Assembly (NCBI RefSeq): GCF_040654195.1
Contig: NZ_JBFAHM010000026.1
Location: forward strand, 1 to 54,948
DNA from: Hamadaea sp013361475
GTDB lineage: Bacteria > Actinomycetota > Actinomycetes > Mycobacteriales > Micromonosporaceae
Direction: 5' to 3'
DNA: 54,948 nt
Below the pieces are notes generated by a model that worked only from the letters and a program-made list of their open reading frames with translations, made no database searches and had not been told where the DNA came from. Made by a program: the position numbers and the translations under genes. Positions 1 to 7,311 of this stretch are shown here, one piece after another; position 1 is the first letter of the stretch, and each line of letters opens with the position of its first letter.

Positions 1-70
1 GACCAGCACGCCCTACGACGAAGCCACCGCCTGGACCAGCAACCAGCAAGACCAACAACTCGCCGCTTGA
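1..70 (+). CDS. C-terminal tail of an unidentified protein (cut by window edge)
   Basis: Reading from base 2 gives 22 codons ending at a TGA at 68-70; the peptide ends in SNQQDQQLAA. The polar, Gln-rich tail resembles the ends of some actinobacterial transposases, but there is too little sequence to assign a family. A long inverted repeat follows 28 bp downstream and could be its terminator. It could equally be a chance frame. Confidence 0.3.
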   Translation, partial: TSTPYDEATAWTSNQQDQQLAA

Positions 71-98
71 CAGTCCAGCCGCATGGGATGTCTAAGCC

Positions 99-171
99 TG
101 ATCATTGCGTCAGCCATGCTGGTTGAACGGACATTTCGCCGCCCGAAACAGCGTGGCTGACGCAATGATCA
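99..171. repeat. 22-bp inverted repeat, terminator-like
   Basis: Bases 99-120 (starting TGATCATTGCGTCAGCC) are complementary to 150-171 with one mismatch, around a 29-nt loop. The right arm contains the TCA that is the stop codon of the leftward nicotinamidase gene. It lies between two convergent reading frames, so a bidirectional terminator is the simplest reading. Both arms begin with TGATCA, the hexamer also clustered near 45.6 kb. Confidence 0.6.
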
Positions 172-699
172 CGAAACGCGGACGCCCGCGGCGGAGAGGT
201 CGGCCAGCGCGGAATCGCGCGAGGAAGGAGCGACGGCAGCGGTGAGCCCGAGCAGCACGGTCGTGTCGAACCCCTCCCGGACGGCGTCCAACGCGGTCGC
301 GCGTACGCAGTAGTCGGTGGCGATGCCGACGACGTCCACGGAGGTCACGTCGCGCATCCGCAGCCAGGCGGCGAGCCCGATGCCGGTGGCGACCCCTTCG
401 AAGCCCGAGTACGCCGCCGCCTGCTGTCCCTTCAGGAAGACCGCCTCGATCTTCTCCGTCTCCAGCTCGGGGTGGAACTCGGCGCCGAACGTCCCGGCGA
501 CGCAGTGCACGGGCCACTCCTGGAAGTGCGAGCCCGGGTCGACGTGGTAGTCCTTCGTCGCGACGACGTGGTCGTAGTCGTTCGGCCCGGCCAGGGTCGC
601 CGAGATGTCCCGGGCGACCTGCTCGCCGCCGGTGACGGCCAGCGACCCGCCTTCACAGAAGTCGTTCTGCACGTCCACGATGATCAGCGCACGGCTCAT
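169..699 (-). CDS. pncA: nicotinamidase (isochorismatase superfamily)
   Basis: Cytoplasmic hydrolase converting nicotinamide to nicotinate for NAD salvage. The 176-residue length fits the family. Visible catalytic and metal sites: Asp9 in IIVDVQNDF, the metal-binding set Asp50/His52/His58 in KDYHVDPGSHF, Lys90 in VFLKGQ and the nucleophile Cys131 in ATDYCV, with the usual cis-peptide motif just before it. The ATG at 697-699 was chosen; a GTG one codon upstream is possible. It is followed downstream by an inverted repeat at its stop codon. It is a single gene, separated by 18 bp from an unrelated hydrolase gene on the same strand that ends at 718, so read-through from that gene is possible. 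Pyrazinamidase activity is common in this family. Confidence 0.93.
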   Translation of the reverse strand: MSRALIIVDVQNDFCEGGSLAVTGGEQVARDISATLAGPNDYDHVVATKDYHVDPGSHFQEWPVHCVAGTFGAEFHPELETEKIEAVFLKGQQAAAYSGFEGVATGIGLAAWLRMRDVTSVDVVGIATDYCVRATALDAVREGFDTTVLLGLTAAVAPSSRDSALADLSAAGVRVS

Positions 700-717
700 C
701 ACCCAATGATCGCACTG

Positions 718-1554
718 TCAGTCGCGCTGCAGCGGACGCGTCAGGCAGGTCGGCCCGCCGTCGCCCTTGGCCAGCTCGCTCGCGTCGATCTCGTGCACCT
801 CGACGCCTTTGGCCCGCAGGGCCGCGGTGACCCGTGGATTACCGGCGAAGATCACCACGACGCCCGGCCGGACGGCGAGGATGTTGCAGCCCAGCGTCTC
901 GTACTCCGCCTCGTCGACCTCGACGGTGGCGACGCCTCGCTCGGCCAGCAGTTGCAGCAGCGGCACCGGCATGATCGGCGGATACACCACGGCCAGGTCG
1001 TCGGCGATCGGTGAGATGCCCGACATCAGGTGCAGCACGTGCGCCGGGCCGCGGTCGTGCGGCAGGTCCACGGTCACCAGCTGCTGCCCTTCGGCCGCCA
1101 GCCACGCGCGCAGCTGATCGTGGGCCGCCTGGTTCGTGCGATAGCCGCGGGCCGCGACGACCAGGTCGCGGGCGATCCAGCACACGTCGCCGCCGTCCAT
1201 CACGGAGTCTTCGGCCAGCTTTCCCACGACTGGTACGCCCAACGCGGCGACCAGTTCCGCGCCCTCACGCCGGCGCGCCGGTTTGGCTGAGCGGAACTCG
1301 ATGACGCCGGAGCCGATGACGAACGCGGGATCGTAGGCGAACACCGCGTCGACCTGCTCCTCCGCCGCGGGCAGGAGATCCACCCGCACCCCGAGGTCGG
1401 TCAGGAGCTGCGCGAACGCGTCGTGCTGGCGTACGAGGAGATCCGGGTCGGGAATCCGCCAGCCCGCCCCGGCGAAGTCGCCGGTCGTGGCGGGCCGTCG
1501 CAGCGCCGCCCGGCGCAGGTCGGACACGGAGGAGCGTACGCCGAAGTCAGCCAT
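718..1554 (-). CDS. amidinotransferase-fold hydrolase (DDAH/arginine deiminase-like)
   Basis: A 278-residue protein of the guanidino-group-modifying superfamily. Seen: the substrate-carboxylate region MDGGDV, a His in HLMSGISPI that fits the catalytic His, and the C-terminal nucleophile Cys270 in GDGGPTCLTRPL. These are the Cys-His-acid elements of dimethylarginine dimethylaminohydrolase and relatives, which act on arginine or methylated arginine to give citrulline. Substrate cannot be read from sequence. A second, distant relative lies at 24296-25108 next to ornithine aminotransferase; this copy has no arginine-pathway neighbours, so its role is less clear. It is divergent from the MFS gene starting at 1614, with a 59-bp shared upstream region. 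Confidence 0.85.
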   Translation of the reverse strand: MADFGVRSSVSDLRRAALRRPATTGDFAGAGWRIPDPDLLVRQHDAFAQLLTDLGVRVDLLPAAEEQVDAVFAYDPAFVIGSGVIEFRSAKPARRREGAELVAALGVPVVGKLAEDSVMDGGDVCWIARDLVVAARGYRTNQAAHDQLRAWLAAEGQQLVTVDLPHDRGPAHVLHLMSGISPIADDLAVVYPPIMPVPLLQLLAERGVATVEVDEAEYETLGCNILAVRPGVVVIFAGNPRVTAALRAKGVEVHEIDASELAKGDGGPTCLTRPLQRD

Positions 1555-1613
1555 GGACCGGATGGTATTCGGCTTGCGGTCTTGTCACACTCCCCGGGCA
1601 TGATAGGAGCGCT

Positions 1614-2825
1614 ATGAGTCTCGCACCTTACCGCCACGTCCTCGCCCTGCCCGGCGTACGCCCGATCCTGCTGCTCGGGCTGATCGCGCGCATCCCCATG
1701 ACGGCGATCGGCATCTCGTTCACCCTGCACACCGTGCTGACGCTGCACCACAGCTACGCCGAGGCCGGTCTGGTGACGACGGTCTACACGATCGCCGCCG
1801 CCGTCTCCTCGCCGCTCATGGGCCGGATGCTCGACCGCGGCGGCGTACGCCCCGTGATGGCGATCACCGGTGGTGCGCAGCTCGTGGTCTGGGCGTTCGC
1901 CCCCAGCCTCGGCTACGCCGGGCTCCTGGGCGCGGCGGCCTTCGCCGGGCTCTTCGCGATCCCGATCTTCGGCCTGGTCCGCCAGTCGATCTCCGCGCTC
2001 GTCCCCGACGAGCAGCGGCGACCCGCGTTCGCCCTCGACTCGATGGGCGTGGAACTGTCCTTCATGGTCGGCCCGGCGGTGGCGGTGGCCGGGGCGACCG
2101 CGCTGTCCTCCACGCTCACCATGTACGTCCTCGGCGCCGCGATGGTTCTGGCGGCCGTCGGGGTCTACTGGCTCAACCCGCCTATGCGGTCCGACGCCGA
2201 AGAAGCGGCCGCGGAGCAGGTCCGGATCCCGCGCCGGCAGTGGCTGCGGGGGCCGGTGCTCGCCGTGCTCGCCACCGCGGCCGGCATGACGGTCATCCTC
2301 AGCGGCACCGACATGGCCGTCGTCGGCATCCTCCGCGAGGCGGGCGCGACCTCGTCGACCGGGCTCGTCATCGCCCTGTGGTGTGCGTACTCGCTGCTCG
2401 GCGCGCTGATCTACGGTGCGCTGCACCGGCCGTTCTCGCCGCTGACGCTGGTGGCCGTCATGGGGCTGCTCACCATCCCGATCGGGCTCTCGCCGAACTG
2501 GCTGTGGCTGTGCGTCCTGCTCATCCCGGCCGGGCTGCTCTGCGCCCCGTCGATCACGGCGGGCAACGAGGCGATCACCCGCCTGGTGCCGGCGACCTCC
2601 CGAGGCGAGGCCATGGGCCTCCAGAGTTCGGCGATGACCGCCGGAGTGAGCCTGGGCGCGCCGTTCGCGGGCTTCGTCGTGGACACGGCCGGACCGGGCT
2701 GGGCCTTCGCCGCCGTGGGCGCGGCCGGGATTGTCGTCGTGCTGGCGAGCCTGCCGCTCTACCGGCGGCCGCAGCCGGTGCTGGAGCCCGCCGAGGAGCC
2801 CCTCGCCGAGCCCGTCCACGCGTAG
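1614..2825 (+). CDS. MFS transporter
   Basis: A 403-residue protein with about 12 hydrophobic segments and the MFS motif-A loop GRMLDRGGVRP between segments 2 and 3, as in drug or metabolite exporters driven by the proton gradient. The start is supported by AGGAG about five bases before the ATG. The first 90 residues align by eye with the MFS protein at 11267-12472 (shared PGV, YA.AGL, GR..DRG), so the two are paralogues. Substrate unknown. The stop codon sits inside a 30-bp tandem duplication. A hairpin terminator follows at 2941-2973. Confidence 0.88.
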   Translation: MSLAPYRHVLALPGVRPILLLGLIARIPMTAIGISFTLHTVLTLHHSYAEAGLVTTVYTIAAAVSSPLMGRMLDRGGVRPVMAITGGAQLVVWAFAPSLGYAGLLGAAAFAGLFAIPIFGLVRQSISALVPDEQRRPAFALDSMGVELSFMVGPAVAVAGATALSSTLTMYVLGAAMVLAAVGVYWLNPPMRSDAEEAAAEQVRIPRRQWLRGPVLAVLATAAGMTVILSGTDMAVVGILREAGATSSTGLVIALWCAYSLLGALIYGALHRPFSPLTLVAVMGLLTIPIGLSPNWLWLCVLLIPAGLLCAPSITAGNEAITRLVPATSRGEAMGLQSSAMTAGVSLGAPFAGFVVDTAGPGWAFAAVGAAGIVVVLASLPLYRRPQPVLEPAEEPLAEPVHA

Positions 2826-2868
2826 TGACGAGCCGGCTAGCCCGTCCACGCGTAGTGACGAGCCGGCT
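2809..2868. repeat. two tandem 30-bp units spanning the MFS stop codon
   Basis: Bases 2809-2838 are repeated exactly at 2839-2868, and seven bases of a third copy follow. Each unit carries the PVHA-stop coding end, so the first stop still ends the protein and the second copy is untranslated. It looks like a recent slippage or duplication event. Confidence 0.9.
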
Positions 2869-2940
2869 AGCCCGTAGCTCCCGGGCAAGCCGTGTTTAGT
2901 GCCTGACCGTGGCGGGTAGTGCGCTGCGGGGGCACAACAA

Positions 2941-2973
2941 GCGCCGCGCATTCTCCCGAGTGCGCGGCGCTTT
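2941..2973 (+). terminator. rho-independent terminator after MFS gene
   Basis: A perfect 10-bp stem (GCGCCGCGCA with TGCGCGGCGC at 2961-2970) with a 10-nt loop, followed by TTT. It is placed 115 bp after the MFS stop, before a diverged copy of the dispersed palindrome. Confidence 0.7.
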
Positions 2974-2985
2974 GCCGCCCCGCCC

Positions 2986-3046
2986 GCTGGATCAGGGTTC
3001 TCGGTCGACACTCGGCGCACGATCCGACCGGGAGCCCTGATCCAGC
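2986..3046. repeat. dispersed palindromic element, copy A (diverged)
   Basis: The outer arms GCTGGATCAGGG and CCCTGATCCAGC are perfectly complementary, and pairing continues through GGTCG/CGACC. Two positions that differ from the other copies form T-G pairs, which would still pair in RNA. The centre is degenerate. GGATC to GATCC spans 55 bp, the same as copy E. This copy is intergenic, between two terminators. Confidence 0.8.
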
Positions 3047-3062
3047 GCAGATGCGGCGCATG

Positions 3063-3095
3063 AAGAAGACCCCGCGCGATGCGCGGGGTCTTCTT
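3063..3095 (-). terminator. ctaD terminator
   Basis: A perfect 15-bp stem (AAGAAGACCCCGCGC, loop GAT, complement at 3081-3095) begins 15 bp past the ctaD stop. On the minus strand it is a GC-rich hairpin flanked by A- and T-rich arms, a classical strong terminator. Confidence 0.85.
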
Positions 3096-3109
3096 GTGGG
3101 TGAAGCAGG

Positions 3110-4801
3110 TCACTCCTCGGGCTGCAGCGCCTTCGGTGTCGTGACCGTCGTGTTGAGCGCCAGGTGCGGGTACCTCGCGTCGAACGCCGGACGCTCCGAG
3201 CGGATGCGCGGCATCGTGTCGAAGTTCCGCAGCGGCGGCGGGGACGAGGTCGCCCACTCCAGCGAGTTGCCGTGACCCCACGGGTCGTTCTCGGTCACCA
3301 CCTCGCCGGCCCGGTAGGACTTCCACACGTTGTAGAGGAACGGCAGCGTGGAGAAGCCCAGGATGTAGGAGCCGATGGTGGAGAACGTGTTCAGCCCGGT
3401 GAACCCGTCCGAGGCCAGGTAGTCGGCGTACCGGCGGGGGAAGCCCTCCGCACCCAGCCAGTGCTGGACGAGGAAGGTCCAGTTGAAGCCGATGAAGGTC
3501 AGCCAGAAGTGCACCTTGCCGAGCCGCTCGTCGAGCATCCGGCCGAACATCTTCGGGAACCAGAAGTAGACCCCGGAGTACACCGCGAAGACGATGGTGC
3601 CGAAGAGCACGTAGTGGAAGTGCGCGACCACGAAGTAGGTGTCGGACACCTGGAAGTCGATCGGCGGGCTGGCCAGCAGAACACCCGACAGACCGCCGAA
3701 CAGGAAGATCACGAGGAAGCCGATGGCGAATAGCATCGGTGACTCGAAGGTGACCTGGCCTCGCCACATCGTCCCGATCCAGTTGAAGAACTTCATGCCG
3801 GTGGGCACCGCGATCATGAAGCTCAGGAACGAGAAGAACGGCAGCAGGACCTGGCCGGTGACGAACATGTGGTGCGCCCACACGCTCATCGACAGCGCGG
3901 CGATCGACAGCGTCGCCAGCACCATGCCCTTGTAGCCGAACAGCGGCTTACGGCTGAAGACCGGGATGACCTCGCTGATGATGCCGAAGAACGGCAGCGC
4001 GACGATGTACACCTCGGGGTGGCCGAAGAACCAGAACAGGTGCTGCCAGAGCATCGGCCCGTTGGTGGAGGCGTCGAAGACGTGCGCCCCGAGCCGGCGG
4101 TCGGCCAGCAGGGCGAACAGCGCGGCGGCCAGCAGCGGGAAGACCATGAGGACCAGCAGCGAGGTCACCAGGATGTTCCAGGTGAAGATCGAGAGCCGGA
4201 ACATCGTCATACCGGGGGCGCGCAGCGTCAGGATCGTGGTGACCATGTTCACGGCGCCGAGGATGGTGCCGAGACCGGAGATCGCCAGACCGACGATCCA
4301 CATGTCACCGCCAGGCCCGGGCGAGTTGATCGCGTCGTTCAGCGGGGCGTACGCGAACCAGCCGAAGTCGGCGGCGCCGCCCGGCGTGATGAAGCCCGCC
4401 ACGGCCAGCGTTCCGCCGAACAGATACAGCCAGTACGCGAACGCGTTCAGCCGCGGGAAGCTGACGTCCGGCGCGCCGATCTGGATCGGGACGATGAAGT
4501 TCGCGAACGCGAACACGATCGGCGTCGCGAAGAACAGCAGCATGATCGTGCCGTGCATGGTGAACAGCTGGTTGAACTGCTCCGGCGAGAGGAACTGCAG
4601 CCCCGGCCGGGCCAGCTCGGTCCGCATGAGCAGGGCCATCAGGCCACCGATCATGAAGAACGCGAACGCGGTGATCAGGTACATGATCCCGATCTGCTTC
4701 GCGTCGGTGGTTCGGATGATCCGCGCGATCGCCGAGCCCTTGATGTTCGGTCGGACCGGCCACTGCCTGGTCTCGATCGGCTTCGGTGCGACGGTTGTCA
4801 C
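3110..4801 (-). CDS. ctaD: cytochrome c oxidase subunit I (aa3 type)
   Basis: Catalytic subunit of the aa3 terminal oxidase in the plasma membrane, reducing oxygen with electrons from cytochrome c. The protein has 563 residues and about 12 membrane segments. Ligands are visible: His83 (TMHGTIM) and His396 for haem a, His261 of GHPEVY with Tyr265 for the cross-linked CuB pair, His310/His311 (HHMFVTG) for CuB, and His394 for haem a3 (VVAHFHYVLFG). It starts at GTG 4799-4801 with AGGAGG upstream. The other subunit genes are not adjacent; only a small membrane protein (4981-5319) lies upstream on the same strand. Confidence 0.97.
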   Translation of the reverse strand: MTTVAPKPIETRQWPVRPNIKGSAIARIIRTTDAKQIGIMYLITAFAFFMIGGLMALLMRTELARPGLQFLSPEQFNQLFTMHGTIMLLFFATPIVFAFANFIVPIQIGAPDVSFPRLNAFAYWLYLFGGTLAVAGFITPGGAADFGWFAYAPLNDAINSPGPGGDMWIVGLAISGLGTILGAVNMVTTILTLRAPGMTMFRLSIFTWNILVTSLLVLMVFPLLAAALFALLADRRLGAHVFDASTNGPMLWQHLFWFFGHPEVYIVALPFFGIISEVIPVFSRKPLFGYKGMVLATLSIAALSMSVWAHHMFVTGQVLLPFFSFLSFMIAVPTGMKFFNWIGTMWRGQVTFESPMLFAIGFLVIFLFGGLSGVLLASPPIDFQVSDTYFVVAHFHYVLFGTIVFAVYSGVYFWFPKMFGRMLDERLGKVHFWLTFIGFNWTFLVQHWLGAEGFPRRYADYLASDGFTGLNTFSTIGSYILGFSTLPFLYNVWKSYRAGEVVTENDPWGHGNSLEWATSSPPPLRNFDTMPRIRSERPAFDARYPHLALNTTVTTPKALQPEE

Positions 4802-4905
4802 GAGCGGCCTCCTGTGCTGTTCACCAGCTGGTGTTGTTCGGGCGTCCCGCCATCCGCCAGGGTGTGCGGATCATCGGCGAGGCGTACCACGGACGCAGAA
4901 TAGTC

Positions 4906-4932
4906 CCCCACGCGTCACCAGGACGCGTGGGG
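4906..4932 (-). terminator. hairpin between the small membrane protein gene and ctaD
   Basis: A perfect 11-bp stem, CCCCACGCGTC with GACGCGTGGGG, loop ACCAG. It follows the stop at 4981 on the minus strand and lies about 105 bp upstream of ctaD. It could end the upstream transcript or act in the ctaD leader. Confidence 0.6.
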
Positions 4933-4980
4933 TGCCCGGACGCGCCGGGCCCGCACCCGCGGGCGGGTGCGCTGACGAGG

Positions 4981-5319
4981 TCAGCGAATAACGTTCGTGT
5001 TGAATGTGCCCAGCTCGAACGCCACTCCGAACCTGATGGCGCCGGCCGCCAGGGCGCCGAGGAAGAGCAGGACCAGACCCCAGGCGATGAGGTGGTCGGC
5101 GTCCGGCATCGAGCGGACGGCCTTGAAGACCCGGCGGACGAAGCCGAGGCCCGCCGCCTCGGGCGCGGCGGCCGAGGTGACCGTCGGTTCGGCGCCGAAC
5201 GAGGTGGCCGGCCGCACCTGACCCCGGGCGTGCAGGAAGATCAGCGTCGCGCCGGCGAGCACCAGGACCGCGCCGAGCAAGGCCATGGTGAAACCGATCC
5301 AGTCCGCCATCGTGTTCAT
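4981..5319 (-). CDS. small two-segment membrane protein
   Basis: 112 residues with hydrophobic segments at about 8-28 and 77-100, separated by a basic and Pro/Ala-containing loop. The start follows a GGAGGGAGA sequence. I do not recognise the family. It lies upstream of ctaD on the same strand but is separated by a hairpin, so a link with the oxidase is only suggested by proximity. Codon use matches its neighbours. Confidence 0.7.
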   Translation of the reverse strand: MNTMADWIGFTMALLGAVLVLAGATLIFLHARGQVRPATSFGAEPTVTSAAAPEAAGLGFVRRVFKAVRSMPDADHLIAWGLVLLFLGALAAGAIRFGVAFELGTFNTNVIR

Positions 5320-5429
5320 CGAGACTTCTCCCTCCCCAAAAGAAACCCCCGCAAATGAAGCACAGGGTAAAGGAAGCGGGCGCGGCCGACCCTCCCGTCG
5401 TACCGCGCCCGCCGCTCACCACCCGGGAG

Positions 5430-6431
5430 TCAGAGTTCGAACCCCGCCGGGAACGGGTCGGTCGGGTCCAGGAGGTACTGGGCGGTGCCGGTGATCCAGG
5501 CCCGGCCGGTCACCGTCGGCACGACCGCGGTCCGGTCACCGACGGTGGTCTGCTCCACGAGCCGTCCGGTGAACCGGGTGCCGAGCGGCGACTCGTTCAC
5601 GAACGGTTGACCCAGCGCCAGGTCGCCGCGGGCGTACAGCTGCGCCATGCGCGCGCTCGTCCCGGTCCCGCACGGCGACCGGTCCACCCACCCGGGGTGG
5701 ATGAGGGTCGCGGCTCGTGCGTCGGCGCCGTCTTCCCCCAGCTGGTACGCGATGACGTGGCGACAGTCGTCGATAGCGGGGTCGACGGGGTGCGTGGGAG
5801 GCGCCTGTTCCATGACGGCGTCCATGATCTTCAGCCCCTTGCCGAGCAGCGCCGGGATGTTCTCCCGGGTCACCGGCAGACCCAGCCGTTCGGCGGGCAA
5901 CAACGCGTAGAAGTTGCCGCCGAAGGCGATGTCGACGACCACCTCCCCGAGGCCCGGCACCTCTAGGCGTACATCTCGGGAATGCAGGAAGGAGGGGACG
6001 TTGCGGATGGTGACCCCGGCAGCGCGACCGTCGCGGACCTCGACCTGGGCCACGACCAGGCCGGCGGGCGTGTCGAGCCGGATGGTGGTGACCGGCTCGA
6101 CCACCTCGACCATCCCCGTCTCCACCAGGACCGTCGCGACGCCGATCGTGCCGTGGCCGCACATCGGCAGCCAACCCGACACCTCGATGTAGAGGACGCC
6201 CCAGTCGGCGTCGGGCCTGGTCGGCGGCTGGAGGATCGCGCCGGACATCGCGGAGTGCCCACGCGGCTCGCACATGAGCAGCTTCCGCAGATCGTCGCGC
6301 TCTTTGATGCCGAACAGACGGCGTTCGGCCATGGTCGCGCCGGGGAAGACACCGACGCCGCCGGTGATGACGCGGGTCGGCATGCCCTCGGTGTGCGAGT
6401 CGACCGCGTGAAAGACCTTCTTACTGAACAT
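5430..6431 (-). CDS. 4-hydroxyproline 2-epimerase / proline racemase family
   Basis: A cytoplasmic, cofactor-free epimerase that inverts C2 through two cysteines. Both are present: Cys91 in MCGHG and Cys254 in SPCGTGTSA; a Thr at the second site would have meant a 3-hydroxyproline dehydratase. At 333 residues it has normal length. Its partners (DHDPS-family deaminase, flavoprotein, DadA-like oxidase) make trans-4-hydroxy-L-proline to cis-4-hydroxy-D-proline the likely reaction, the first step of the bacterial hydroxyproline pathway. The start overlaps the upstream deaminase gene by 11 bp, so it is translated from the same message and is the last gene in the operon. Confidence 0.9.
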   Translation of the reverse strand: MFSKKVFHAVDSHTEGMPTRVITGGVGVFPGATMAERRLFGIKERDDLRKLLMCEPRGHSAMSGAILQPPTRPDADWGVLYIEVSGWLPMCGHGTIGVATVLVETGMVEVVEPVTTIRLDTPAGLVVAQVEVRDGRAAGVTIRNVPSFLHSRDVRLEVPGLGEVVVDIAFGGNFYALLPAERLGLPVTRENIPALLGKGLKIMDAVMEQAPPTHPVDPAIDDCRHVIAYQLGEDGADARAATLIHPGWVDRSPCGTGTSARMAQLYARGDLALGQPFVNESPLGTRFTGRLVEQTTVGDRTAVVPTVTGRAWITGTAQYLLDPTDPFPAGFEL

Positions 6432-7311
6432 CTGGCTCTCCCAGGGCCTTCTTCATATCGGCTGTCACCTGGGCGTGCAGCTCCGGCGCGAGCGGCAGGC
6501 GCGGCGGGCGGCACGGGCCGCCGTAGCGCCCGGCCAGCTCCATGCCGAGCTTGATCGCCTGGACGAACAACGGTCGGGAGTCCCACCGGTACGCCGCGTG
6601 CACCTGCCGGTACAACGGGAGCGCCTCGGCGAGGTTGCCTTCGACGCACAGGTTGTAGAGGCGGACGGACTGTTCTGGCAGCGCGTTCGGGAACCCGGCG
6701 ATCCAGCCGACCGCGCCCTGCGACACGAGTTCCAGGAGAACGTCGTCCGCCCCGGCGAGCACGTCCAGCCCCGGTGCCAGCTCGTGGATGCGGTGGACTC
6801 GGCGGACGTCGCCGGAGAACTCCTTGACCGCCTGGATCAGCCCCTGGCCGTGCAGCTCGGCGAGCAGCTCCGGGGTCAAATCGACCTTGGTGTCGAACGG
6901 GTTGTTGTACGCCACCACCGGGAGCCCGGCCGCTGCGACGTGCTCATAGTGCGCGACCACCTCGGCCGGGGACGCGGCGTACGCGTTGGGCGGCAGCGAC
7001 ATGACCGCGTCGGCGCCCACCTCGGCGGCCTGCTCGGCCCACCGCCGCGCCTGATGACCCCCGTACGCCCCGACGCCCGGCACCACGCTGACGTCGTCCG
7101 GAACGGCCTCGACGACGGCGGTGACGACGCGCGCCCGCTCCTCGTCGGTGAGCGTCTGGTACTCCCCCAGCGACCCGTTCGGCACGATGCCGTGGCACCC
7201 GTTCGCGCCCAGCCAGGCGACGTGTTCCTGCAGCCGGTCGTAGTCGATCGACAGGTCCTCCCGGAAGGGTGTGGCGATCGCCACCAGCACCCCGTTCCAC
7301 GGCTTATTCAT
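6421..7311 (-). CDS. DHDPS-family aldolase, probable pyrroline-4-hydroxy-2-carboxylate deaminase
   Basis: A 296-residue (beta/alpha)8 enzyme of the dihydrodipicolinate synthase/N-acetylneuraminate lyase family. Seen: ATPF near the N-terminus, the phosphate-like loop GSLGEY, Tyr135 in AYNNPF and Schiff-base Lys163 in AVKEFSGD. In hydroxyproline operons the family member deaminates 1-pyrroline-4-hydroxy-2-carboxylate to 2,5-dioxovalerate (2-oxoglutarate semialdehyde), which fits its place here. It overlaps the flavoprotein gene by 8 bp upstream and the epimerase gene by 11 bp downstream. The dehydrogenase that would finish the pathway to 2-oxoglutarate is not in the window. Confidence 0.88.
   Translation of the reverse strand: MNKPWNGVLVAIATPFREDLSIDYDRLQEHVAWLGANGCHGIVPNGSLGEYQTLTDEERARVVTAVVEAVPDDVSVVPGVGAYGGHQARRWAEQAAEVGADAVMSLPPNAYAASPAEVVAHYEHVAAAGLPVVAYNNPFDTKVDLTPELLAELHGQGLIQAVKEFSGDVRRVHRIHELAPGLDVLAGADDVLLELVSQGAVGWIAGFPNALPEQSVRLYNLCVEGNLAEALPLYRQVHAAYRWDSRPLFVQAIKLGMELAGRYGGPCRPPRLPLAPELHAQVTADMKKALGEPDVQ

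Noticed and set aside
1..70. Firm assignment of the first 70 bp to a transposase
   Set aside because: Only 22 residues are visible and no terminal inverted repeat or target duplication can be shown.
1401..3881. 826-codon open frame on the minus strand opposite the MFS gene
   Set aside because: Arg/Gly/His/Pro-rich translation with no recognisable motif; it is the usual GC-rich antisense shadow.
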